From positions 12,827,521 to 12,891,520 of the forward strand of contig NW_004624747.1 of the NCBI RefSeq assembly GCF_000247695.1: a DNA stretch of 64,000 nucleotides, written 5' to 3'. Shown here piece after piece: positions 1-9,309 of this stretch (the stretch's first letter is position 1; each line of letters opens with the position of its first letter). This stretch comes from Heterocephalus glaber (lineage: Eukaryota; Chordata; Mammalia; Rodentia; Bathyergidae). The notes below the pieces were generated by a model. That model was not told the DNA's origin. It worked only from the letters and a program-made list of their open reading frames with translations, and did not search any database. A program made the translations under genes and the position numbers.

Positions 1-663
1 TTATCAAGGCTAGTTGGAATCCTATATGCCTCACTTATCTGTATGTCAAGTTCTTTTCCCCTGCTTGGGAAGTTTTCTGCCATCACTTCTGTGAAAAGTT
101 TTTTTATGTCATCTGTACTCTCTCCTGTTTCTTCATTGACTCCAAACAGTCTTATGTTATTCTTCTTTGCAACGTCTAGCAGCTGTTGGATTGATTTCTC
201 GTGGTCCCTACAATTTTAAAGCAATTTTTCTTTTCCTGTTCCCTAATTTCAATCTCATCTTCTGTATCTGAAATTCTGTCCTCACATTGGCTCATCTGCT
301 GTGTAGACTTTCAGTGGAGTTTTTGATCTCCTGGAAATCTCTTTGCATCTGCTTTATGGATTCCATTTGTTTCCTATGTTGTGATTCCGTCATGTTTCTC
401 AGCTCCTCTCTAGATTTATTAATCATGTCTTGCAGTACGAGCACAATCTCTGCTGTTATCTGAGAAATTATTTCTGATTTCATCTTTTCCAGATCCTCTT
501 TTGTTGCCATTTCAGGGAGTCCAGGGGGGTGTGTATCAGAGTGTTCCATCTCATTTCTCTCTGAGGTTGCTGTAGGTGATCTGGAAGCCTGGTTTTGAAA
601 CTTGTTTACATGTCTTCTCATTTTGACAGGGGTGGGGTGGGGGGTGGTGTTGCTGGTGCCCAT
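1..663 (-). pseudogene. L1 ORF1p fragment (RNA-binding chaperone), broken
   Basis: The minus strand reads from an ATG at 663 through a basic N-terminus and a heptad-like, Lys/Glu/Met/Ile-rich coiled-coil stretch (about 320-500), the usual trimerisation region of L1 ORF1p. A stop interrupts the frame near 292. In another frame about 110-180 encodes 'NNIRLFGVNEETGE', which is typical of the ORF1p RRM domain. The protein normally binds L1 RNA in cytoplasmic particles. The gene is cut by the window edge and disrupted, so it is not functional here. Confidence 0.75.
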
Positions 664-675
664 GCGGCTCACCTC

Positions 676-752
676 CTCTGCACTGGGAGTGGTGCTATGG
701 CTTCCCGGAAGCCTCCCCTGCGCCTGGAGTGGTGCTACAGCAACCCGGAAGC
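676..752 (-). repeat. two 40-bp imperfect tandem units in L1 5' UTR
   Basis: Positions 676-712 and 716-752 match at an exact 40-base offset and share 'GGAGTGGTGCTA' and 'CCCGGAAGCC'. They lie just upstream of ORF1 and recall the promoter monomers of rodent L1s, but are shorter. Confidence 0.6.
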
Positions 753-1189
753 CCCCTGTGCCACCTTTTCATTTTCTTAACAGCATTTTTTGAAGAGGAA
801 AGGTTCTCAAAATTTTGATGTGATCCAGTTCATCAGGATTTGTATATTTTGTCTCTTGAAAACTCTACCTAAACCAGGGTCATATTATCTTTTCTGTGTT
901 TTGTTCCAGAAAGTTTGTCTTTTGATTAAGTCTTTCATCCATCTTTAGTTTTTTTGTATATGATGTTGATGTACTTTCTTGGGATGGGGGGGGGGCTTTC
1001 TCATTTTCATATGAATATCCAATTATTTCAACACTAGTTGTTGCAAAAACTGTTCTTTCCCCATTGAAACACCTGCACCTTTGTCCAAAACCATTTGACC
1101 ATAAACATGTGGACTCTTTTCTGTGGATCTCTGTCTTTATCTTTATGGCCATATTATACTTCCCTGATCACTGGCTTTATAGTAAGTTT

Positions 1190-1270
1190 TTAGTGCTGGG
1201 CATTGAATGGGACCTCCTCATACATGAAAAGTACACATTGTATATCACTGAACTACACTCTCAGCCCCTA
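1190..1270 (-). mobile_element. old ID-type SINE
   Basis: Diverged complement of the ID tRNA-like region ('gtgctgggcattgaatggga' through 'cactgaactacactctcagcccc'), inside an old L1. Confidence 0.6.
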
Positions 1271-1321
1271 TAAAATAGTGTAGTACAGATCCTACAAATT
1301 TGAACTCCAATTTTTGTTTGG

Positions 1322-1475
1322 TTTGGTTTTATTTTTTCAAGATAGGGTCGTCTTATGTAGTTTCAGCTGGCCTTGAACTCAATGTGTAGCCCAGGCTGGC
1401 CTCAAACTCAAGGTGATCCTCCTGCCTCAGCCTCCTGAGTGCTGGCATTATAGGCATGTGCCACCACACTGATCT
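1322..1475 (-). mobile_element. B1 SINE
   Basis: Reverse-oriented B1 with the duplicated 'ggctggccttgaactcaatgtgtagcccaggctggcc'-type core (given here as a pattern) and 'gtgccaccacact' at the 5' end of the element. Confidence 0.85.
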
Positions 1476-1675
1476 TAAACTCCTATTTTAAAATTGTTTA
1501 GGCTTTCCATTTTAGAGTCAGCTTGTTGATTTTGAATTAAAAACCTACTGAAATTTTGAAGAGGATTATGTTGAATCTGTAGATGAATTTGGGACCTGGT
1601 ATATCTTTTGATTTGTTTGGACTTTTATTTTATCACAGCAGTGCTTTGTTATGTTGAGTACATAGTTCTTCATGC

Positions 1676-2945
1676 AGGTAACAAGAATGAACACTGAGGT
1701 ACTGAGATAAACAGACAACACAGTTAATGAAACTTAATTGTCATTCTTTTCAGAGGATTAAACTCATTACAAGAAAAGTGCTTTTAATGGATAGTTTTAT
1801 ATTTGTGCTGCCTTGTCACAAAAATAGGCTTGGCAACACAGGTGAAGTGTATGAATGCTGAGCACGTCACAGAACTTCAATCAAGTGCAAATATAAATAA
1901 TACTGAAAAAGTTGACCATCTGACCAATGGCTAGTACTTTCAAGGCATTCAATTAACTTATTCTCTGCAGTATTCTAAGCTATTCACATTGACAGTCATA
2001 CTCATTGTAGTGCTTACAGCAAGGGAGTGATACAACCAGTTGTTTTGGCTAATTAAGATGGGAAGGCATTCCTCAGGTTGTACATAAAAGTAATTGTATT
2101 GAAAAGTCTAATGGCAATCACTGACAAGCTGCTTAAATGAATGGTATCTCCTTCATTCATTGTATTGGAAGGGTCCAGTGGAAAGGGAAAACACAACAAA
2201 AAAACCCTAATACTATTCCAGTGGACTGAGCTGGAAAAATAAAAGCCCCTTAAGATCCAGATGGCACTTGACTGTCATTTTATTACGGTTTTCCTTCAAG
2301 TGAAACTACTACATTGCCTCCCAGTTTCTCTCAAGCATTGAGCAGTTCTTAATATCATCCAACTCATTTATTTGCTACTTGTGTTTAATACCTGTAAATT
2401 TCCTTTTTTTTCCCGGTATTGGGAATTGAACTGAGGACCTTGTGCTTGCCAGACAGGCACAGTGCCATTGAGCTACATGTAAATTTCTCTTTAATGGCAT
2501 CTTTAGAGGTAACATAAATTATCTTGCTTTTTAATGGTTCGCTTTTAGGAGTCCAGAATATAAATACTAGGTTTTCTTTCTTAGACTCTTTGGTTTCGTT
2601 TGTGGCATCCTACAAAGCATATCGGCATTCGTTCAGAGGTAGCAACTTCACAAAAGATGTGTAGAGGTCCTCCACAGTATCACCAATGCCACCCACCAAG
2701 ATCTGCTTTACTTCCTCTACAATTATTTGTCTTCTGTCATTGCTTAAATGGAAGAGAACTGCTTTCTTTCGCTTTTTGATCTCTTGTGTAGAAGATTGCC
2801 ATATTTTCATTTCATTAAAAACTTCGATGACTTCATCATTCACTGTAACTCCAAGTGCCATAGTGCTTGCATTGTGACTATGGTGGCAACTTGGGCTCGG
2901 TCTCTGTGGCACTGGCAGAAGGAGAGAGGGGGGGCAGGCCTAGAC
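1676..2945 (-). pseudogene. CFL2: CFL2 (cofilin-2) processed pseudogene
   Basis: Intronless retrocopy of muscle cofilin-2, an actin-filament severing protein. The minus strand starts at an ATG at 2861 and reads '[18 protein letters not shown]', then '[19 protein letters not shown]', as CFL2 rather than CFL1. It continues through '[14 protein letters not shown]'-like and '[16 protein letters not shown]' segments to a terminal 'VVVSLEGKP' and a stop at 2283-2285. Damage includes an in-frame stop where the codon after 'CRYAL' should be Tyr, substitutions throughout, loss of the last Leu, and an ID SINE splitting the C-terminal third. A long stretch to about 1680 looks like CFL2 3' UTR; about 2862-2945 is probably 5' UTR. 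Both outer edges are approximate. It lies antisense to SPPL3 and cannot make cofilin. Confidence 0.9.
2404..2478 (-). mobile_element. ID SINE inside the CFL2 retrocopy
   Basis: Short A-tailed ID copy flanked by the duplicated CFL2 bases 'gaaatttaca' (minus-strand sense). The cofilin reading resumes after it at '..KFTGIKH', so the insertion postdates the retrocopy. Confidence 0.85.
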
Positions 2946-3212
2946 TTACTGAGCTTTTTAAACTCTAATTGCTTTGTTTGTTTCAGTTCTGTGAAGCTCT
3001 ATTATAAGTGCACACAGATTTAGCATTATATCCTTTTGAGGAATCTATGCCTCTGTTGTTCTGTAATATCCCTCATAATATTACTTGTTCCAAACTCTAT
3101 TCTACTTTAGCTTAGTGTTTCCATCCTTTTCCTTTTGTTCCATCTTTGTCTTTATATTTAGTGTTTTTTGTACATAGCATGTGGTTGTGTTTTGCTCAAT
3201 TTGACAGTTTTT

Positions 3213-3300
3213 GCCCTTTGTTTAGGAGGTTGGGAGTTGAACGTGAGGGCCTCATGCTTGCTGAGCATGTTCTCTTATCATTGAACTGCATACCCTAAGC
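3213..3300 (-). mobile_element. old ID-type SINE
   Basis: Diverged complement of an ID body ('ggaggttgggagttgaacg' to 'cattgaactgcataccc'). Confidence 0.5.
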
Positions 3301-3340
3301 CAGTTTTTGCCTTTTTTTAAAAAAAAAAAGGTATTTTGGG

Positions 3341-3432
3341 GGCCAGGGATTTAGCTCAGTGGTGCTGCTGCCTGGCTCACAAGCACAAGGTCCTGAGTTC
3401 CATCTCCAGTACCCCTCCCCCCCGCAAAAAGG
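3341..3432 (+). mobile_element. ID SINE
   Basis: Full ID body in + orientation, ending in a C-rich then A-rich tail. It is flanked by a duplication of about 12 bases, 'aaaaaggtattt'. Confidence 0.85.
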
Positions 3433-3586
3433 TATTTTTTTAGTTTGTTCTAGAAGAGGGTCTGCCACTGCTGAATTATCTCAGCTTTCACTGAGTAAAA
3501 TATTTTGTCATATTTTAAACCTACATCACTGGGTATAGAATTTTCTTCTGTGCTGCATGGTTTTGCACAAGAAATCTGCTTACATT

Positions 3587-3685
3587 TTTTTGTTTTTTGT
3601 TTTTTGTTTTTGATACTAGGGATTGAACTCAGGACCTTGCGCTTGCAAGGCAGGCACCTGGAACCACTGAGCTAAATCCCTGGCT
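3587..3685 (-). mobile_element. ID SINE
   Basis: Reverse ID with a T/TTTTTTG-rich tail (3587-3614) and 'gagctaaatccctggc' at the far end. Confidence 0.85.
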
Positions 3686-3799
3686 TTGCTTGGATTTTTA
3701 TGTTTCTCTGAATAATGCCTTTTATTTGTAAATGCTTGGAAAGTTTTTCTCTTTAACCTGCGAACCATAACACTAATTTAGTCATAAAGGCACATAAAT

Positions 3800-3945
3800 G
3801 TGAGTTGAAGAATCTCATTATGTAGTTCAGAATGGCCATGAATTCACTATGTAGTCCAGCTGGACCTTGAACTCACAACAGTCCTACTACCTCAGCCTCC
3901 AAGTACTGGAATTACAGGCACGCACCACCACACATGGCCGTGAGT
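3800..3945 (-). mobile_element. B1 SINE
   Basis: Reverse, diverged B1 with both copies of the internal duplication ('tatgtagttcagaatggcc', 'tatgtagtccagctgg'). Confidence 0.8.
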
Positions 3946-4055
3946 TTTACCATATTAAACAATGAGTACTTAACGGGGAAGAAAATCACAAAAATAAAGT
4001 TTTGAATTTTTAACATTTATTGAGTGTTTATAAAACATCAAAATTTTCAACATCG

Positions 4056-4236
4056 GGACTGGGGATTTAGCTCAGTGGTTCTGGGGCCTGCCTCGCAAGC
4101 ACAAGGTCCCAAGTTTGATCTCCGGTACCAAAAAAAAAGTTCAGAGGCCTGGGGATTTAGCTTAGTGGTTCTGCTGCCTGCCCTGCAAGCACAAGGACTC
4201 AAGTTTGATTCCTGGTACCAAAAAAAAAAAAAATTT
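4056..4236 (+). mobile_element. two head-to-tail ID SINEs
   Basis: Two ID bodies (4056-4139 and 4147-4234) follow one another in the same direction, each with its own A tail. The pair is bracketed by one duplicated site, 'ttttcaacatcg' (about 4044-4055 and 4237-4248). Either the second inserted into the first one's tail or a dimer was mobilised. Confidence 0.85.
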
Positions 4237-4259
4237 TTTTTCAACATCGACTTCTTTGG

Positions 4260-5330
4260 TGTACAAAGTCTAAAAAAGAACACAAATTCTTATATGAATT
4301 ACAATGAAAATACCAATAGCATTTTACCAAAAAAATCTTTACATTAATTATCACACCTAAGGCAGTCTGTACACACGTAAAGTGTATACTGACAGCACAT
4401 GTCTTTTGCTTTCCTGGCCTTTCTGTTGGACATATTTGACATCTCAGTGGTCTTGCTGTTTTGTCAGGAGATTCTTACTGTACTATACAGTGTGTAGTTA
4501 ACAGGAACATAAAATATCAAAATATATATTCAATTCTTAGTATGTATTATGTGTTTAGAATAGACATCAGCATTTTCACATCAGCTGTGTACTTGCTTAC
4601 AAAACCTAAAAGATAACATCAGAAATAAATTCCTATATGAACTACGATGAAAATACCAACAGAACTCTACAACTAAAGTAAGTTTTTCTTCAGTTGTGTC
4701 ACCCAAGACAGTCTTCACCCACAACAATTACATGTCCCATGCACATGTCTCTCTTACGCTGACATCACATGGGCTTTTAGCTTGCCTTTCCTACGTGGCA
4801 GACCATTCTTGTCACCTCTCTTCTCTTCCTGTTTTGTTAGGAGCTTCCTACTATATTGTACAACATGCACTTAGCGGGAAATAAGGTATCAGTAAAATAT
4901 TTTAGTGTATGTGCTGCCAAAGTGGCACAAGATATAAAGAAAATATCGAACATGTAGATTGCTTAGAATAGACATCAACAATTTCACATCAGCTGTTTAC
5001 TTGGTTACAAAACCTAAGAGATAACATTAGAAATAAAAATCCATGTAAACTACAATGTAAAGACAAGCAAAAGTCTACCGTAGAAATAATTTTTGCTTCA
5101 CCTGTCACACCCAAGGCAGTCTTCAGACATGACAACTGCATGTGACACAAGTATCACTTACACTGATAGCACATGTGTTTTGTTTTCCTGTTCTTGCCTG
5201 TAGGGCACAGTTGGCATCTTTTTGGTTTTCCTGTTGTAGGTCTTTGTGATCCTGCATCTGCCTGTTTACTTGTCAGCTTGCCAGTTTGCTCCACAATTTT
5301 TTTGTGTAGTTCCCTGATCAGAAACATTTT
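4260..5330 (-). repeat. three tandem copies of the piggyBac 3' tail
   Basis: Three diverged units begin near 4260, 4610 and 5020. Shared landmarks are 'aggcagtct' blocks at about 4360, 4708 and 5115, 'gaatagacatca' blocks at about 4558 and 4968, and 'aaaacctaa' blocks at about 4600 and 5007. Spacings are about 350 and 400 bases. Read on the minus strand, the unit next to the transposase encodes its Cys-rich end; the other two are extra copies of that end plus following sequence. Confidence 0.7.
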
Positions 5331-6553
5331 TTTTTCCTCTTCTGTAAATAATATTTTATGAGTTCCAGTCCCAATCCTCTAAGAAAATTTCTCCGTGGTG
5401 TTTTGCACTTGTTATTTTCTTTGTAAACTGTCAAACTGTTTATGCTACACGTATTTAGAATTGAGTAAAACGCAACCATTGGCCAGTGAGTGACATAATT
5501 GTTGCATAACTCATCAACAAGATCTACTACACCTTTGGTTTTGTTGTAGAAAGTTTCCATTTCAGGCTTCTGTCTTGTTGAGGTTTCCCTATCCATATTT
5601 CCATCGTGGTAAAATGTTGACATCAGCAGTACCAGTTTGTTTTTCTTTGGTATATATAAGAGCAATGTAAACCTTTCTGAAATCCAAAGATTGTACTGTA
5701 CAATTCTCTGCTTTGAAATTGCAATATCTCATTTGGAATTTCTGCTTTGTTCTTGCATACAGTTCCTGTGCTGGTCAACTTGTGCTCTCTTAGCAAATGT
5801 AACATCAGTTGGAAACTGCTAAACCAACTGTCAAATGTCACATTCTGATTAGTTTGGGAGATGAGTGCGACAAATCAGTTCACAACATCATTCAGTTTAT
5901 TACTATACAAATAGGGACTTGATGGCTGAGTTCTAGGATACATGTCTAGATCGGAAGCGTGATAAGTCTTCCCATCTACAAGGGCATCAATTTTTATGCC
6001 ATATTTTGATCCATTGCTTTTCCATAAGTCTTTTATATTTCTGTGATTACTATGAGAAATCCCTGCTAAGTATAACAGACTAGTGAGGCGTAATAACATT
6101 TTTGAATATGACTATTGGTGCATACAGAATGTTTTATTTGCATTTCAGCCTTTGTGTATTTCACAGCATCTTGTATTTCATCTCTTACAATTTCCAACAT
6201 TGAATGGCAGTGCTAGCATTCTGTCCAATACCTTTCACCCCTGCCAAGACCTTCACTATATCTTGACCTAATTCTAACATTGGATCATTCCATCTGGTTG
6301 CGTGGCCATTTTGCAACATTTAGACCATCAAATATGCACTCACATTGCTGTTTTCTTAGTCATTTGAATCAAGGAGGTCTGCGTTCCCTGTGTCTGTATC
6401 AATTGATTCTTGCTCCATTTCACTGTCACAGGAACTTTGGCCCACAAGGCTAATGTCAAAGTCATTATTGTCTTCATCATCCATGGGTGAGCAATCTGAT
6501 GATTCACTTTTGATATCCTCCAAAACTTCCAAATCTGGGTTTTTATGTGCCAT
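5100..6553 (-). pseudogene. piggyBac-family transposase fossil
   Basis: Decayed cut-and-paste transposase on the minus strand, broken into several frames. It starts at an ATG at 6553 with an acidic Ser/Asp/Glu-rich N-terminus, as in many piggyBac proteins. About 5875-6099 carries 'YGIKIDALVDGKTYHASDL', which corresponds to the segment around a catalytic Asp. About 5700-5840 carries 'NVTFDSWFSS', the piggyBac motif around another catalytic Asp. About 5400-5600 carries 'KPEMETFYNKTKGVVDLVD', a family signature. The end (about 5110-5210) is Cys-rich ('RCQLCP', 'HMCYQC'), like the C-terminal zinc-binding domain. Frame shifts and stops rule out activity. I cannot assign it to a named PGBD or repeat subfamily. 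Confidence 0.85.
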
Positions 6554-6860
6554 TGTACTGAATTGGGCCAATTCTACCAGAAAAATCAAAAGAAAACTTT
6601 TTTTTTTTAAAACAAATCCTGGAGTGATGTAGGTCTGTTGGACCCCCTGTGATGCTCAGGTAAACATATGCAAAACCAGTTAGATGGAATATAATGCAAA
6701 AATCCCATTTTGCCAGTTTTGCACATGTGCACACATCTTGCCGTTTTGTCATACCAAGTGGGTAAACAAGTAGATTGCTTCCTGTATCCTTTAGGGAAAC
6801 GTACTGAAACACACAGTCAGCTTCTGTTATGCTAAAGTACAAATTTACAGTAGAAAAGTT
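6554..6860 (-). mobile_element. probable 5' flank of the piggyBac element
   Basis: This lies upstream of the transposase start and has no other repeat match. A short inverted motif ('ggtctgttggaccccc', about 6630-6646) is seen. No TTAA-bounded terminal repeat could be placed, so the outer edge is a guess. Confidence 0.3.
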
Positions 6861-8060
6861 GAGGAATAGTTTGGTTAGGGTATGCCTTGGGTTTTATGCT
6901 TCTGCTTGGGACTTGAGTTTCCTGAATCTGTGGATTTAGTTTCATCACATGTGTGAAATTTCAGCTATTATTTCTTCAGATACTTTGCTCTCCTTTCCAT
7001 CCTTCTTGGCCCCTAGTTCACCTGTGTTAGATGACCTGTGCTTGAGACCAGAAATGGTTCAGAGTTTGGTAGGATTTAGAATACTTACATGTATAATGAT
7101 ACCTTGGAGATGAGACCCACGTCTAAGGTATGAAATCCTCTTATTTGATATATCCTGACAGCCTGAGTATGAGGGCAATTTTATACACTACTTTTAATAA
7201 TTTTGTACATGAAAAAAAATAACTTTGTACATGAAACAAAACCATCAGAAAGTAAAAGTGTGTCATTGTCTCAGCTACCCATGTGAACAATTTGGTTGTT
7301 CAGCCTTACTGTCATTCTTGGTTCTAAATTTATATGCTACTGATAAGCACTCACTTTCTTAACCTTAATATAAATACTTAATCAGGAAAATGACATACCA
7401 TGACTACAGTGAATAAATGATGTGTCCAAGGAAGTCAGGAATAACATGGTAGTATACCGTCAGAATACCTGTATCAGTTGTCATATGTAAAGCAACAGCA
7501 AACAGCTTTGTCTGTCTGCTGTACTGTTTTGATTAAAGGGCTACTGCACATTAAATTTTAATTTTTTAGGTGAGAACAAATATCAGAAGCGATTGAGGAT
7601 CGGGAACTGGGTGCTGTAGGGGTAAGAAGGCTCTACCAGATGGTTTTTAATGCCTCATTAATGAGTTTTTGGCTTCGTCTCTTTGGTTTTATAAATTGGC
7701 ATGGTGTCTTGTTCTGTTATGAATATTCAATGCTCTGGTCCTTCAGTGAGCCCATTACATATTCTTACCATGTCATTTATAGGCACTTTTTGGAGTGTTG
7801 AATATTATCTTCATCATCACTACTGAAGTTGCAGTGCCAAGTAGGATTGTACTTCTTATTAAACGCTTGAGAAAGGACACCCCCACCCCTCCCCACCCCC
7901 GTGTGGACACACACAAAGAAAATACTACAATTTTAGTGCTAAACAGAGGTCAGAGTTTGCCTCCTGCATAAACCAAAGTCTGTAGGGACATAAAGGAGGA
8001 AGGTTAGCACCCACAAATTCTTAGAATAAATGACTGATCCCTGGCTCCAAGTTACCTACA
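6861..8060. other. unassigned intronic sequence
   Basis: No gene, recognisable SINE or clear repeat was seen. A C-rich run (about 7877-7905) is low-complexity. The base composition is ordinary A+T-rich intron. Confidence 0.4.
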
Positions 8061-8215
8061 CAGAGTGTATCAATGCAGACGTTTGCGATCTGAGCTAAGA
8101 TGGGGTGGGACTGTGGAGGGAGGTCAGAGGCAGAAAACTCAGCCTTCAAAGACAAGGCACTTTGTTACAATGGTAATTATTTATTTTTTATTTTTGTGGT
8201 GTTTTGGTTTTTTGG

Positions 8216-8300
8216 TTTTTTTCCTTTTAGTACCAGGGATCAAACTCAGGACCTTGTGCTTGCCAGGCAGGTGTGGCACCAGTGAGCTACATCCTTGGCC
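8216..8300 (-). mobile_element. ID SINE
   Basis: Reverse ID with 'taccagggatcaaactcagg' and 'gtgagctacatccttggcc'. Confidence 0.85.
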
Positions 8301-8307
8301 CCTTGTG

Positions 8308-8455
8308 GGGTTTTTTTTGACACAGGTTCTCACTATGCAGTTTAGACTGGCTTTGAACTCATTATGTAGCCCAGGCTGGCCTTGAACTGGCAGCAATCCT
8401 CTTGCCTCACCCTCTCAAGTGCTGGGATTACAGGCATGTGCCACCATGCCCAGCT
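8308..8455 (-). mobile_element. B1 SINE
   Basis: Reverse B1 with the internal duplication, adjoining IDs on both sides (8216 and 8460). Confidence 0.88.
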
Positions 8456-8459
8456 TCTT

Positions 8460-8564
8460 TGTTGTTGTTGTTTGTTGTTTGTTGTTTTTTGGTACTGGGG
8501 ATTGAACTTGGACCTTGCACTTGCAAGGCAGGCACCGGAACCACTGAGCTAAATCCCCGGCCCA
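8460..8564 (-). mobile_element. ID SINE
   Basis: Reverse ID with a (TTG)n/(TTTG)n-modified tail and a well-kept body ending 'gagctaaatccccggccc'. Confidence 0.88.
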
Positions 8565-8661
8565 ACTTCTTTTTTACAGTGGTAATTACACCTTCATAAT
8601 TTCTATAATATTTACCAGAAGCGGGTAATATCAACAGCTATGGTTTATCCTGTTCTTTTGC

Positions 8662-8808
8662 TTTTTTTTGATAGGGTCTATAGGATCTCGCTATGTAGTT
8701 CAGGCTGGTCTTGAACTAATAGCCCAGGTTGGCCTTAGACTCTTGGTGATCCTCCTGCCTCAGCCTCCTGAATGCTAGGATTACAAGTGTGCACCACCAT
8801 GCCCAGTG
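8662..8808 (-). mobile_element. B1 SINE
   Basis: Reverse B1 from 'ttttttttgatagggtc' to 'caccaccatgcccag'. Confidence 0.87.
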
Positions 8809-9089
8809 GTTTATCATATTCTGAGTACAGAATTAAACTATCCTATATTTGGAGTGTATCCTAGATCAAAGAAAATGATAAAAATTTGGCCCTTTTGACT
8901 CCATTCCTTACCGCCCCCAAAAAACGTTAACTATACTCCAGCACCACTGTGAACCAGACTTCCAAATGACAGAGCTTCAATTAGCATCTAAACCTAATGG
9001 TGCTAATCTACTGCCTGGTTTCCCACCAGGTTAGCAAGTTGCAGGAACAACTCTTCCGCATGCATCTCCCCCTAGTAAAGAAACCCAGT

Positions 9090-9162
9090 AACCTAGTAAA
9101 GAAATTAACACAAGTGTACTGATACTTAGAGTTAATACTTGTGTTAATTTCTTTACTAGGTT
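9090..9162. repeat. perfect inverted repeat (26-bp arms)
   Basis: Arms at 9090-9115 and 9137-9162 are perfect reverse complements around a 21-base spacer. The left arm is preceded by a partial direct copy of its first bases (9071-9083). It does not coincide with a recognised transposon end. Confidence 0.85.
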
Positions 9163-9309
9163 TCCCTGTGGGTAGTAGGCTAGAGGCAATCTGTAAGAGA
9201 AAGTATGACAGTTCATGAAAAATTTGGCTACACTTGTATCACAAGCAGTGTGAAACCCTTCTAAATGTATTGGGGGAATAACATCCCTACAACCTAGGTG
9301 AATGCACTG

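Larger units (their letters stand above)
1..784 (-). mobile_element. LINE-1, 5' end with partial ORF1
   Basis: This is the 5' part of a comparatively young L1 on the minus strand that runs off the left edge. It holds a short 5' UTR (about 664-784) with two 40-bp-period repeats, then the start of ORF1. Antisense matches to a different, older L1 begin directly at its 5' edge (about 785), so it probably inserted into that older copy. Confidence 0.75.
785..1680 (-). mobile_element. old LINE-1 fragment (ORF2 3' part/3' UTR)
   Basis: The + strand shows the complement of an old L1 3' region: about 900-1190, containing 'ttctttccccattgaa' and 'ttgaccataaacatgtgg', and about 1490-1680, containing 'ttgaatctgtagatgaattt'. 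It is interrupted by an ID SINE (about 1190-1270) and a B1 (1322-1475). Confidence 0.65.

Noticed and set aside
1064..1273. Frames in old L1 DNA such as 1064-1273 and 33125-33418
   Set aside because: They are antisense readings of decayed L1, without conservation as proteins.
2610..2912. 100-codon minus-strand frame resembling cofilin
   Set aside because: It is only the first half of an intronless CFL2 copy with a stop, missense changes and a SINE in the rest, so it is a processed pseudogene rather than a gene.
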